Assembly (NCBI GenBank): GCA_001464735.1
Contig: LNDU01000047.1
Coordinates: 1 to 64,000, forward strand
Reading direction: 5' to 3'
Origin: Nitrospira sp. Ga0074138
Lineage (GTDB): Bacteria; Nitrospirota; Nitrospiria; Nitrospirales; Nitrospiraceae
DNA: 64,000 bases
Shown: positions 20,338 to 28,983 of the stretch, in pieces
Numbering within the stretch: position 1 is the first letter of the stretch
Layout of the letters: every line of letters starts with the position of its first letter
Program-made: the position numbers and the translations under genes
Notes under the pieces: model-generated
What the model was told of the DNA's origin: nothing
The model's database searches: none
Seen by the model: only the letters and a program-made list of their open reading frames with translations

Positions 20338-22034
20338 GGCTCTCTACCTTCGTGCCAGAGTCGCACGCCTGAATCCGCCGTACGGGGCAAGCAGACGCCA
20401 AACCGTGTCCCGTGCCCTTCCCGACTGTCCACTTTGATCCAGCCTCCGTGAAGATCGACGATACGATGAACGGCAGCCAACCCCAACCCAGAGCCTCGCT
20501 TTTTGGTGGTAAAGAACGGAAGAAATATTTTACCGAGATTGTTCTTCGGGATGCCTTCTCCGGTATCTTGAAATGAGACCTCTACCACCTCAGCCTTTCG
20601 CCCACCGACATCGACCTTTCTACCCCCCGTCGTGATCGTCAGTTGCCCACCCTTCGGCATGGCATCGAAGGCATTCACCGCCAGGTTCCAGAACACTTGT
20701 TTCATTTGATCCTGATCCACTTGCGCGGGCAATGCCCCGGTGCACGGTGCCGCCGCGATAGTGATATTCGTTCTGCCTCGTGCTTCATGTTGTACCAGAT
20801 CAAGAGTCTCAGCAAGGACTTTGTTTAAATCGTACTCTGCCAAATTTAGCGCTGGCGGCCTGGCATACTGAAGAAACTCTGTGATGATCGTATCCAACCG
20901 TGTCGCTTCCCGAACCGCAATTTCCATCAGGCGCTGGCTGGTTTCATCGGCCTGGAGATCCTTTCGAAGCATCTGCATCGCCCCAGCCAATGCACCCAAG
21001 GGATTCCTAATTTCGTGGGCCATCCCCGCCGACATCTCCCCCAGGCTGGCCAACCACTCCTTCCGCTGCATTTCTTCTTCGAGATCACGGATCTGAGTGA
21101 GATCTTTGAACACGCCAACCAGCCCCGTTTGCTCTCCGCGCTCGTGCAAAGGCGCGAGCGTCATACCGAGAATCAACCGATTGCCGTCGGACCGTTTGCA
21201 CTCCACTTCAAACCGCATATTGGAGAACACATCCTGCACAAGATTGTCATCTTGCTGACTGGGATGCCAGTTAAACACTTCCCGCCAGGGACGTCCTTGT
21301 ACTTGCTCAAAGCTATAGCCCGTGGCTTCCTGCGCCGCGGGATTGAAGGAAGTAATCCGACCCTTCTCATCGGTCGTAAAAACGCCGCTACTGATGCTGT
21401 GAACAATATTCTCATGGAATGCTTGAAGGCGGCTCAGCCCCTGTTCTTTTTCACGGAGCGATTGATCTGCCAACTGAAGCTGATCCGCAAGGGCCCCGCT
21501 TAAAAAGCCGACGACGAGGAACGCCAGACCGTAGACGCCGAACGCATGGAGTGTTTCAGCGGCACTGAGGTCAGCATGGGGCAACCATCCCCATACTTCA
21601 ACAAGACCGTAGAGCTGCACATTGGTCAGAATCCCAAACAGGATGATGCAGAGACTGGCAGTCAAAAGGCCCACCCGGCGACGCGGGACCAAACTTGCCA
21701 CTGTCACACTGATCACATAGAGCACAGCGAACGGGCTTTCGATTCCGCCCGTCCTTGCAATCAAAACCGTCTCGAGCAAAAAGTCGACGGCGATCTGAGC
21801 CCAGGCAAATTGCACAAGAGCTTCAGGAGTAGCCAGCAGCCGGAACAGGAACGCGTAGAGGATCGTGACCGCATAGGTGAAGATGATCAGGGCATAGAAC
21901 GTTTCAACCCGTTCGCCCCTGGTGACCTGAAATGCGAGGGAAAGCCCTAATAGCAGGGTGACGATAACGACTCGCCACCCCATTAACCGGTAGATTCTTG
22001 CTTTGATATCGCCCATGGGCCCACCCGCCGTCAT
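20322..22034 (-). CDS. Membrane sensor histidine kinase (PilS-like) with PAS domain
   Basis: A 570-residue kinase. It has about six membrane segments in residues 20-180, a short coiled linker, a PAS domain (about 205-325, GVFTTDEKGRITSFNPAAQEATGYS), the HisKA phospho-acceptor box (LGEMSAGMAHEIRNPLGALAGAM, His about 352), and a HATPase domain with N, G1 and G2 boxes (NLAVNAFDAMPKGG, DTGEGIPKNNLGKIFLPFFTTK, GSGLGLAAVHRIV). The six-helix N-terminus plus PAS is the PilS plan. The start at 22034 (MTAGGP) could also be the ATG at 22016. Its partner is the overlapping sigma-54 activator. Confidence 0.88.
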   Translation of the reverse strand: MTAGGPMGDIKARIYRLMGWRVVIVTLLLGLSLAFQVTRGERVETFYALIIFTYAVTILYAFLFRLLATPEALVQFAWAQIAVDFLLETVLIARTGGIESPFAVLYVISVTVASLVPRRRVGLLTASLCIILFGILTNVQLYGLVEVWGWLPHADLSAAETLHAFGVYGLAFLVVGFLSGALADQLQLADQSLREKEQGLSRLQAFHENIVHSISSGVFTTDEKGRITSFNPAAQEATGYSFEQVQGRPWREVFNWHPSQQDDNLVQDVFSNMRFEVECKRSDGNRLILGMTLAPLHERGEQTGLVGVFKDLTQIRDLEEEMQRKEWLASLGEMSAGMAHEIRNPLGALAGAMQMLRKDLQADETSQRLMEIAVREATRLDTIITEFLQYARPPALNLAEYDLNKVLAETLDLVQHEARGRTNITIAAAPCTGALPAQVDQDQMKQVFWNLAVNAFDAMPKGGQLTITTGGRKVDVGGRKAEVVEVSFQDTGEGIPKNNLGKIFLPFFTTKKRGSGLGLAAVHRIVDLHGGWIKVDSREGHGTRFGVCLPRTADSGVRLWHEGREPWKRS

Positions 22035-22172
22035 GACGTGATTAGACCCATACCCACGTTCATCGAGAAATGTGGTGCCGAGATGACATCGAGGTAGGGT
22101 CTATTCAACTCCTAACGACCAGAGTCAGCCTTTCCTAATAGATACATTGCTGCAAATCAAACGCATCCGCTT

Positions 22173-23390
22173 TTAGGAGCTGATTGCATTGGCCATTGTG
22201 AAGATAGGCAGATACATGGCCACCACGATGAATCCGATGAGGACTCCGAGGAAAACCATCATCATCGGTTCCAGCAATGCGGTCAGTGAGGCAACCGCCT
22301 GATCCACCTCATCCTCGTAAAAATCTGCAATTTTCCCTAACATGGCATCGAGCGCACCCGTTGATTCGCCGACCGCGATCATGTGTGTCACCATCTTCGG
22401 GAATACCTGACTTTTCGCGAGAGGCTCGGAAATCGTCTTGCCTCCGCTGATACTCACCCTGGCGTTGACCAGAGCTTCTTCAATGATCTTGTTCCCCGAA
22501 GTCTTGGCGCAAATCGTCAAGGCGTCCAATAAAGGCACGCCGCTGGTTATGAGTGTCCCCAACGTTCTCGTGAACTTCGCTACCGACGCTTTTCGCACCA
22601 AATCTCCAAAAACAGGCAGCTTGAGGAGCAGCTTGTCGATCTGGTACTTCCCTTTGGCCGTTGCATAGTACTTTTTGAACGCCACGACTGCGAGAATGAC
22701 ACCACCAAGAATGATGTACCAGCTCGACTGAGCGAAATTACTCATATCAATCACGAGCTGAGTGGGGCCAGGAAGCGCCACTTTTCCGCCGGACATATCT
22801 TTGAACATCTTCTCAAACACCGGGATCACGAAGATCATCAACACAGCAATCACGATAAAGGCGATTCCTAAAATTGACGCCGGGTAGACCATGGCGCTTT
22901 TGATTTGCCCCTTCAATTTCATCGCTTTTTCAATATACTTGGAAAGTCGACCAAGAATGGTGTCGAGCAACCCCCCCACTTCTCCCGCATGCACCATGTT
23001 GACATACAGATCGTCAAATACTTTGGGGTGCCTACGGAGGGCATCTGAAAACGTCGAACCTCCCTCGACTTGGACTTTGATTGCACCCACAGATTTCCTC
23101 AGTGCTGCATTCTCCGATTGGTTCGATAAGATTTCTAGGCACTGAATCAAGGGCAACCCGGCATTAATCATGGTCCCAAACTGCCTGGTAAAAACGACCA
23201 AGTCCTTTTCGCTTACTCCACCACCGACCTTAAAGCTAAATCCCTCTTGGGCCACCTTCTCCTCAAGGCTCGTTACCACCACGCTTTGTTTGCGCAGTTG
23301 CTCCACCGCTTCATCGCGCGACTTCGCGACGAGTTCACCTTTTTTCACCGCCCCGGACTTACTCCGCCCAACATATGCAAACGTGGCCAT
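22173..23390 (-). CDS. pilC: Type IV pilus inner-membrane platform protein PilC
   Basis: A 405-residue T2SF-family protein with the duplicated T2SF domain: first copy about 68-190 (FTRQFGTMINAGLPLIQCLEIL), second about 270-393 (FTRTLGTLITSGVPLLDALTI), with membrane segments at about 168-190, 220-240 and 375-398. The N-terminal MATFAYVGRSKSGAVKKGELVAKSRDEA is typical of PilC. PilC is the membrane hub on which the PilB/PilT motors act. pilB and pilT are not adjacent. The regulator pair follows on the same strand 138 bases downstream. Confidence 0.93.
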   Translation of the reverse strand: MATFAYVGRSKSGAVKKGELVAKSRDEAVEQLRKQSVVVTSLEEKVAQEGFSFKVGGGVSEKDLVVFTRQFGTMINAGLPLIQCLEILSNQSENAALRKSVGAIKVQVEGGSTFSDALRRHPKVFDDLYVNMVHAGEVGGLLDTILGRLSKYIEKAMKLKGQIKSAMVYPASILGIAFIVIAVLMIFVIPVFEKMFKDMSGGKVALPGPTQLVIDMSNFAQSSWYIILGGVILAVVAFKKYYATAKGKYQIDKLLLKLPVFGDLVRKASVAKFTRTLGTLITSGVPLLDALTICAKTSGNKIIEEALVNARVSISGGKTISEPLAKSQVFPKMVTHMIAVGESTGALDAMLGKIADFYEDEVDQAVASLTALLEPMMMVFLGVLIGFIVVAMYLPIFTMANAISS

Positions 23391-23537
23391 AGATTCTCGT
23401 CCTGTTATGGCTCCCTGAGCCGGTTATACGGGAAAGCTAAGACTACGAAGCGAGTCTACTGGGGGGTCGGAAACCTGTCAAAAACAATTGAATTATTTAC
23501 CGGACGGCCGACGAGGTCGTATTTGCAGCCAAAGTCA

Positions 23538-24080
23538 TTAGGCCAGCGGAGGCGCCACATTCGTGTCGCGATACCCTCGATAAAGGTAATGTAAGCCAGA
23601 GGCCAGGGTGAACCCAACCATTAGGACGACGAGTGGAGCAAGCATGGAGCGGTCGAGTCCTCGCCATGTCAAAAGGACAATCAACAGGACGTAGCTCAAC
23701 TGAAACAACGTCGTTCCTTTTCCCAAGAACGTTGGAGTCACATTAATCGGTGTATTGGTGACGTGAGCCACCACAGTCCCCAGGAGGAGAATAATGTCCC
23801 GGCTCACAACCAGGATGACCAGCCAGGACGGCACCAAATGCAGCATCGCCAGGGAGATGAAGCTCGACGTCAGCAGCAGTTTGTCTGCCAGAGGGTCAAG
23901 TACGGTGCCTAATCGTGTCCGTTGATTCAGTTTGCGTGCAAGATAACCGTCAGTGGCATCCGTCAGCCCTGCGATGAGTAGTGTTAAGAGTGCGAACCCA
24001 TATGAGCCGTAGGTCATGAACCCTATGTAGACGGGGACCAGGAGGATGCGAAGAATCGTGAGGCTATTGGGGATATTCAT
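23538..24080 (-). CDS. pgsA: Phosphatidylglycerophosphate synthase PgsA
   Basis: CDP-diacylglycerol--glycerol-3-phosphate 3-phosphatidyltransferase, the committed step to phosphatidylglycerol. The 180-residue membrane protein begins MNIPNSLTILRILLVPVYIGFM and contains the full CDP-alcohol phosphotransferase motif in DATDGYLARKLNQRTRLGTVLDPLADK (DGxxAR-x8-Gx3Dx3D, about 40-66). It has four to five hydrophobic segments. It is divergent from the gene at 24235. A second, very different enzyme of the same superfamily is encoded at 58149. Confidence 0.93.
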   Translation of the reverse strand: MNIPNSLTILRILLVPVYIGFMTYGSYGFALLTLLIAGLTDATDGYLARKLNQRTRLGTVLDPLADKLLLTSSFISLAMLHLVPSWLVILVVSRDIILLLGTVVAHVTNTPINVTPTFLGKGTTLFQLSYVLLIVLLTWRGLDRSMLAPLVVLMVGFTLASGLHYLYRGYRDTNVAPPLA

Positions 24081-24154
24081 GGAATGGGGCTGGGCGCGCC
24101 TTTGACTGGCTGAGGGGAGGCATCATAGTAATCGACACGACGCTTGTCAACGAG

Positions 24155-24184
24155 TTGCAGGCTGTATGCATGACCTTCTATAAT
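24155..24184 (+). promoter_or_regulatory. Promoter for the hypothetical gene at 24235
   Basis: TTGCAG (24155-24160), an 18-base spacer and a perfect TATAAT (24179-24184). The expected start of transcription is near 24191, giving a leader of about 44 bases with AAGGA ahead of the ATG. Confidence 0.5.
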
Positions 24185-24234
24185 TAATCGATCTAGACTT
24201 GTCGTCAACTGTTATTTCTGGGGGATAAGGAAGC

Positions 24235-24552
24235 ATGAGCACGTTGCCACTGATGTTTAAGAAAGAAGGATTGGTCGAGAAACATCAGCTTGAAGGAGTT
24301 GATCCGAGCGATCGATATTTCAACCGCACCATTCTGGTCAATCGGACCCCATCAGGATACTCAGCAAAGATTATGTATGAAGCCTTCGTTGTTGAGAGTC
24401 CTTCACACTCGACCATTGCCGCAACAGTGAAAGAATTAGTGGATAAACTTCAAGGGTTCGGGTTCACTCGCATGAGAACGCGGGCCAATTTCAAGGGGAC
24501 TCGCTATCTGGCTGAAAAAGAAACGTGGCTTGACTACCCAGATCGAGCTTAA
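24235..24552 (+). CDS. Small conserved-looking hypothetical protein
   Basis: A 105-residue soluble protein without a signal or membrane segment. It has a good ribosome binding site (GGATAAGGAAGC before ATG) and its own promoter, so it is very probably expressed. The C-terminal half contains a helix (SPSHSTIAATVKELVDKLQGFGFTRMRTR) and ends ETWLDYPDRA. I do not recognise the family. It is convergent with the serine hydrolase gene, overlapping it by 4 bases (24549-24552). Confidence 0.7.
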   Translation: MSTLPLMFKKEGLVEKHQLEGVDPSDRYFNRTILVNRTPSGYSAKIMYEAFVVESPSHSTIAATVKELVDKLQGFGFTRMRTRANFKGTRYLAEKETWLDYPDRA

Positions 24553-25685
24553 ATCGAACCGATGAATTCCTCATACACCAGATCATGAATTGCCGGACGG
24601 AACTCACGAATCGCTTCATTCCTGCTCGATGGATGCACTCGATTTGAGAGCAGAACAACCTCCAATTCTCGCATGGGGTCGATCCAGAGGGAAGTCCCCG
24701 TATAGCCGAGATGGCCAAATGATTGAGCTGCGAAATGGCGTCCTGCAGATGAAGGGACTGACGGTGTATCCCACCCGAGCGCCCAATTGGAAGACCCTTC
24801 CAATTTCTGTCTTCGTATAAATTCATGGACCATGGCCCGATCGAGGATCGTTACTCGGCCATGATACGCTCCCAACCACTCGCCTGAGATCCTCAACACC
24901 GCATCTACAGTCCCAAACAGACCGGCATGACCAGCCTCACCACCCAACGCAGCTGCATTCTGATCGTGGACTTCTCCACACAAAAGGTGTCCTCGCCATC
25001 GATCAATCTCCGTCGGCGCTACACCTCCCATATCGGCATCTAGGCTGCAAGAAAGTGCACGGTGCTGTCCGGGCAGGATAAATCCGATTTGAGGCTTCCC
25101 CAACGGGCACACAATATGGTCGAGAAAATATTCGCTCATCGATTGTCCGCTGATTCGTTCAATAATAAAGCCGAGCAACATGAAGCCTAGATCGCTATAC
25201 AGGCTGCGTGTGCCTCGTTCATATACCGGTGCCTCGGACTGAATGAGGCGAAGCATAGCCCGCTTGGCCTGCTCTCGCTCTCCAGCCGACGAAAGGATTG
25301 CTCCATCTGGTCTGAGCTGCTCATAGAAGCCCCGCCAGCCAGGCAAACCTGACGAATGCGTCAGGAGGTGGCGAATTGTCGCAGAGCCGATGAAAGTATC
25401 GGCACATTCTGAAAGATGGTCGGCCACATAGTCATCAAGTTGGCAACGGCCTTTGTGCATCAATAAAACGAGAGCCGTAACGGTGGCCAACGGTTTTGTC
25501 AACGAAGCCAGGTCATAAATTGTGGAGGGACTGACGAGAGATCCTGGTGAGACAGTTGAAAGATGACCGGCATGAAAGCGAGAAGTCGGTCTATTGCCAC
25601 ACCGCACCGCCAATACGGCCCCCGGGAAGACCCCGTCGGCAACGGCTCGATCGAGTGCTGTTTGGATCACACTAAGATTGGGCAT
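24549..25685 (-). CDS. Serine hydrolase of the beta-lactamase/class C penicillin-binding family
   Basis: A 378-residue beta-lactamase-fold hydrolase. Visible motifs: the nucleophile SLTK (SxxK, about residue 60 in TIYDLASLTKPLATV), a YSD tyrosine block (YSDLGFMLLGFIIERISGQ, about 163-181) in the YxN position, and GHLGYTG (about 318-324) in the third-motif position. No signal peptide is evident, so it may act in the cytoplasm. Family members include esterases, D-aminopeptidases and wall-modifying enzymes. Its position next to the end of the division cluster is suggestive but not proof of a wall role. Confidence 0.82.
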   Translation of the reverse strand: MPNLSVIQTALDRAVADGVFPGAVLAVRCGNRPTSRFHAGHLSTVSPGSLVSPSTIYDLASLTKPLATVTALVLLMHKGRCQLDDYVADHLSECADTFIGSATIRHLLTHSSGLPGWRGFYEQLRPDGAILSSAGEREQAKRAMLRLIQSEAPVYERGTRSLYSDLGFMLLGFIIERISGQSMSEYFLDHIVCPLGKPQIGFILPGQHRALSCSLDADMGGVAPTEIDRWRGHLLCGEVHDQNAAALGGEAGHAGLFGTVDAVLRISGEWLGAYHGRVTILDRAMVHEFIRRQKLEGSSNWALGWDTPSVPSSAGRHFAAQSFGHLGYTGTSLWIDPMRELEVVLLSNRVHPSSRNEAIREFRPAIHDLVYEEFIGSI

Positions 25686-25762
25686 CGGGATAAGGATGAC
25701 GGGGAATGCTCAGGAGCAATGATCACGCATTACGCAGCGGTAGCGCTCTCAACCGGAAACGG

Positions 25763-26275
25763 TCAACGGGTCGGGCTTGATTCCCCTTCAAGCTTTTCTT
25801 CCTGCATGACCCCATGATCCTGGTACGCCTCACTGGCTTCCACGTCCAACATCCGTTCGAAGGTATGAAGCGTCGCCCGCATCCGCTCAACCATGAGCAG
25901 CCGCTGCTTCTGCAGCAGAGACAGGTCTCGCTGTGTGCTTCCTAGCTCGACTCGGGCTTGTCGCAATAACTCGCTGGCTTTCAGTTCCGCTTCCTTGACG
26001 ATCAACTCGGCATCACGTTGCGCGCTTCGCTTGACATCCTCGGCCAAGGACTGCGCCGAGATCAACGTGGTAGACAAAGTCGCCTCGGTCCGTTTCAGAT
26101 CCGAGACCTGCTGTTCAAGCGTCATAATTCGATCACGCAACGCGGCATTGTCGCGATTCAAATATTCGACGGTTTGTGCAATCTCCTCTAGAAATCGGTT
26201 GACTTCTTCACGGTCATAACCACGAAGCTTGACTTGAAAGACCATCTGTTGAATATCGAGCGGTGTGATCTTCAT
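25763..26275 (-). CDS. divIVA: DivIVA-domain coiled-coil protein
   Basis: A 170-residue protein with the DivIVA N-terminal domain (MKITPLDIQQMVFQVKLRGYDREEVNRFLEEIA, residues 1-33) followed by a long coiled coil (about 35-140). DivIVA-type proteins bind curved membrane and organise poles or septa. I place the start at ATG 26275, with GGGGG just upstream; the frame is open to 26299. It is the last gene of the dcw run, after yggT. A DivIVA homologue in a Gram-negative is less common than in Firmicutes and Actinobacteria but is known in this position of dcw clusters. Confidence 0.88.
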   Translation of the reverse strand: MKITPLDIQQMVFQVKLRGYDREEVNRFLEEIAQTVEYLNRDNAALRDRIMTLEQQVSDLKRTEATLSTTLISAQSLAEDVKRSAQRDAELIVKEAELKASELLRQARVELGSTQRDLSLLQKQRLLMVERMRATLHTFERMLDVEASEAYQDHGVMQEEKLEGESSPTR

Positions 26276-26295
26276 GGCATCCCCCATTCGTTGAA

Positions 26296-26592
26296 TCAAT
26301 TCATCCGTACCGCAAGGTCCTTAATCGACTGTACGACCGCAATCTGCAAAAACCAGATGGCCACGATGACGATCAATGGCGACCAATCCATGCCCATCCC
26401 CGAGCCCAATCGCCGCCGGATCGGGGCCAGAATCGGTTCGGTGGCACGGGTGAGGAATTGAACGATTGGATTCCACGGATCCGGATTCACCCAAGAAATC
26501 AGCGCTCGAGCAATGACGATCCAGCTATAGAACGTCAGCGCATAATCAAGTACCGTGGCCACCCCTAACAACGTATTTCCCACAACAAACAT
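26296..26592 (-). CDS. yggT: YggT-family membrane protein
   Basis: A 98-residue protein with two hydrophobic segments (about 5-30 and 70-90) around the YggT signature SWVNPDPWNPIVQFLTRATEPILAPIRR. YggT proteins are encoded near division and proline genes across bacteria and are thought to act in envelope or septum organisation or osmotic response. The start overlaps the proC stop by one base (TGATG), implying coupled translation. Confidence 0.9.
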   Translation of the reverse strand: MFVVGNTLLGVATVLDYALTFYSWIVIARALISWVNPDPWNPIVQFLTRATEPILAPIRRRLGSGMGMDWSPLIVIVAIWFLQIAVVQSIKDLAVRMN

Positions 26593-27410
26593 CAGCCTCC
26601 GAGCTCCTGAGAACGTTTCGTCGCAGCCTCAACGGCGTCGATCAACAGGCCCCGGAGGCCTCCCTGTTCCAACCGATGCAAACCGGCAATCGTTGTTCCG
26701 CCAGGAGATACCACCTGATCCTTGAGCTGCGCCGGATGCTGCCTGGTTTCCAAGACCATTCGTGCTGCGCCCAAAACGGTCTGCGCGGCAAGGAGACTGG
26801 CTGTTTCTCGCGATAGCCCCATCTTGACGCCGCCATCGGCCATCGCTTCGATCATGAGAAAGACGTACGCCGGTCCGCTTCCGCTCAAGCCGGTCACAGC
26901 ATCCATGAAGCGCTCATCAACAGGCACCACCCGACCAACCGACTCAAAGAGCTGTCGCGCACATGCCACCTCGCTATCCCCTACCCCAGGACCGATCGCC
27001 AAGGCAGTCATCCCCTCACCAACCATCGCCGGCGTATTCGGCATCGCGCGAATGACGCGAGCCTGCGGCCTACAAGCCTCAATAATTCGCATGAGTGGCA
27101 CTCCCGCAACCACCGAGATCACAAGCCGTTTTGCCAACCCATCCCCGATCTCTTTGAGGACTGCGGCCGTTACCTGAGGTTTCACGGCCAGCACAATGAC
27201 ATCTCCCGAGACTACCGCCTCATGATTCGTGGCACTAATCTGAACGCCGTACTGCTTCTTGAGATGATCCAGGCGGACCGTATCTGGATCAGCGACATGG
27301 ATCTGCTCGGCCTTGTAGTCCCCTGCGGACAGCACCCCACTGATCAAGGCCTCCGCCATCCGGCCACCGCCTACAAACGAGATGTTGTGCGTGAATGTTG
27401 GACTAGACAT
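26592..27410 (-). CDS. proC: Pyrroline-5-carboxylate reductase
   Basis: Final step of proline synthesis, NAD(P)H-dependent reduction of pyrroline-5-carboxylate. With the ATG at 27410 (MSSPTFTHNISFVGGGRMAEALI) the protein has 272 residues, the usual size. The Rossmann GGGRMAEA motif is near residue 13-20, and the C-terminal domain carries the P5CR signature (VVSPGGTTIAGLHRLEQGGLRGLLIDAVEAA). The frame is open to 27506, but the extra N-terminus lies inside yggS. It overlaps yggS by 8 bases. Confidence 0.95.
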   Translation of the reverse strand: MSSPTFTHNISFVGGGRMAEALISGVLSAGDYKAEQIHVADPDTVRLDHLKKQYGVQISATNHEAVVSGDVIVLAVKPQVTAAVLKEIGDGLAKRLVISVVAGVPLMRIIEACRPQARVIRAMPNTPAMVGEGMTALAIGPGVGDSEVACARQLFESVGRVVPVDERFMDAVTGLSGSGPAYVFLMIEAMADGGVKMGLSRETASLLAAQTVLGAARMVLETRQHPAQLKDQVVSPGGTTIAGLHRLEQGGLRGLLIDAVEAATKRSQELGG

Positions 27411-28113
27411 GACGCGCTCCAAAGATGGCGGTGCCAACTCGGACCAATGTCGCGCCTTCCTCAATGGCCACGTCATAATCGTTTGACATTCCCATTGACA
27501 GTTCATCCATCTCTACGGTCGGTACGTTTAAGGCCGCGATCTGTCGAGCGAGTTCATGGAGTTTGCGGAAATGCGGCCTAGCCGAATCCTGGCCAGCGGT
27601 CGGAGGAGGAATCGTCATGAGGCCTTTGATACACACATGAGAGAGTTGCGCCATCATAGGTACTGATCGTACCACGTCATCGGGATGAAACCCTGCCTTG
27701 GTCGGTTCTCCCCCGATATTTACTTCCAGCAAGACATTCTGCCGACAGCCGGCTTCCTCCGCACGGCGATTGATTTCTTGCGCGAGGTCTACCGTATCTA
27801 CCGAATGAATGAGGTCGAATCGACCGATCACGGACCGTACCTTCCTCCGTTGCAGCTGCCCGATAAAATGCCAGTGAACCGGTGCTTGGGTGAACATAGC
27901 TATTTTAGGCAGCGCTTCCTGTACCCGATTTTCGCCCAAAATGGACAGGCCGGCGCGCACACCTTCCGCAATATGTTCAACCGTTACGGTCTTGGTCGCG
28001 GCCACGAGCCGCACTGTACCGGCAGGACGTCCAGCTTTTTCTTCCGCCAACCGAATCTTCGTCAGAATCGATTGAACACGTTTTGCGATCGTTTCAGGGA
28101 TGAGCGGTTCCAT
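27403..28113 (-). CDS. yggS: YggS/PLPBP-family pyridoxal-phosphate homeostasis protein
   Basis: A PLP-binding protein that controls vitamin B6 and amino-acid pools. From the ATG at 28113 (MEPLIPETIAKRVQSIL, with GAGAGG upstream) it has 236 residues. The PLP lysine lies in VRLVAATKTVTVEHI, and the family signature HFIGQLQRRKVRSVIGRFDLIHSVDT and ELSMGMSNDYDVAIEEGATLVRVGTAIFG are present. The YggS-ProC-YggT order behind ftsZ is a widely conserved arrangement. Confidence 0.93.
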   Translation of the reverse strand: MEPLIPETIAKRVQSILTKIRLAEEKAGRPAGTVRLVAATKTVTVEHIAEGVRAGLSILGENRVQEALPKIAMFTQAPVHWHFIGQLQRRKVRSVIGRFDLIHSVDTVDLAQEINRRAEEAGCRQNVLLEVNIGGEPTKAGFHPDDVVRSVPMMAQLSHVCIKGLMTIPPPTAGQDSARPHFRKLHELARQIAALNVPTVEMDELSMGMSNDYDVAIEEGATLVRVGTAIFGARHV

Positions 28114-28198
28114 GGTCCTCTCGCAGGAGTCGCGGCCGCTCATTCAGCGACCCGTTCTTCATTCTAGCGGAAGCGCTTCAGAATTGGCAGAGTCTCAC

Positions 28199-28945
28199 TT
28201 ATTCTCGCTTCACCGATAACCCAATGGCACTGACCATGGTCCCGTTGACCTTCCCCTCCCGCCGATAGGAAAAAAAGAGGTCTTCATGGCAAATGGTACA
28301 GAGGTTGACAGTGGTGATTGAGCTCGGAGACGCCCCGAAGGCTTGCGCCTGTTCTTTGACGAGCGCTTTCAAATCAAGATGTGCTGTCCTTGCTCCCTTC
28401 GTTCGAACCACCTTCTTCCACCCTGGAACTCCCTGACACAGACGGTCAAGAACCGGCTCATCCACCTCATAGCAGCAGACCCCAGCCGATGGCCCGATAC
28501 TGATCCGTACATTCTCCAGACGCGAGCCAAAGCGAGACTCCAACAGGGCCAAGGTTTTTGGAACAATGCCGGCAACCGCTCCTCGCCAGCCGGCATGGAC
28601 TGCAGCCACAACCCGACGCTTAGGATCATGCATGAGAATCGGGACACAATCTGCCGTCCGTACTGCCACCATAATACCGGGTTGATCGGTAACCAAGGCA
28701 TCCCAACCTCCCACAAATCGGTCTGTCGGGGCTAGGACACGGTCCACCACCAACGCCCCCGTCCCATGGACTTGTTTCACTGAGAGCGTCCATGAAGATA
28801 ATGCCGATCCTGCTATCCCCTTCCGCGGAATCCCCACTTCAAGGCCAAGACCCATGGCATGCCGACGAGTCCCGAAAAAATGGCGGACCTGAGTCCCGGC
28901 CTCCACAAACGCCGGCACGGTAATAACCGATGAGCTTGCCATCAT
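28199..28945 (-). CDS. pgeF: Peptidoglycan editing factor PgeF (YfiH, laccase-domain)
   Basis: A purine-nucleoside phosphorylase/laccase-domain family protein; PgeF in E. coli removes mis-incorporated serine from UDP-MurNAc-L-Ser. It shows the zinc-binding residues of the family: VKQVHGTG, the ADCVPI block with HAGWRGAVAGIV, and the C-terminal CTICHEDLFFSYRREGKVNGTM. I place the start at 28945 (ATGATG), 38 bases after the ftsZ stop, giving 248 residues; the frame is open to 29023. Its place within the wall cluster agrees with the editing role. Confidence 0.9.
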   Translation of the reverse strand: MMASSSVITVPAFVEAGTQVRHFFGTRRHAMGLGLEVGIPRKGIAGSALSSWTLSVKQVHGTGALVVDRVLAPTDRFVGGWDALVTDQPGIMVAVRTADCVPILMHDPKRRVVAAVHAGWRGAVAGIVPKTLALLESRFGSRLENVRISIGPSAGVCCYEVDEPVLDRLCQGVPGWKKVVRTKGARTAHLDLKALVKEQAQAFGASPSSITTVNLCTICHEDLFFSYRREGKVNGTMVSAIGLSVKRE

Positions 28946-28983
28946 CACATTCCCTGCCTCATCACCTGAAGATCGGCACGTGA

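Noticed and set aside
22035..22172. Sigma-54 promoter between pilC and the kinase gene
   Set aside because: A GGCAC exists on the minus strand but the -12 GC is missing at the required distance.
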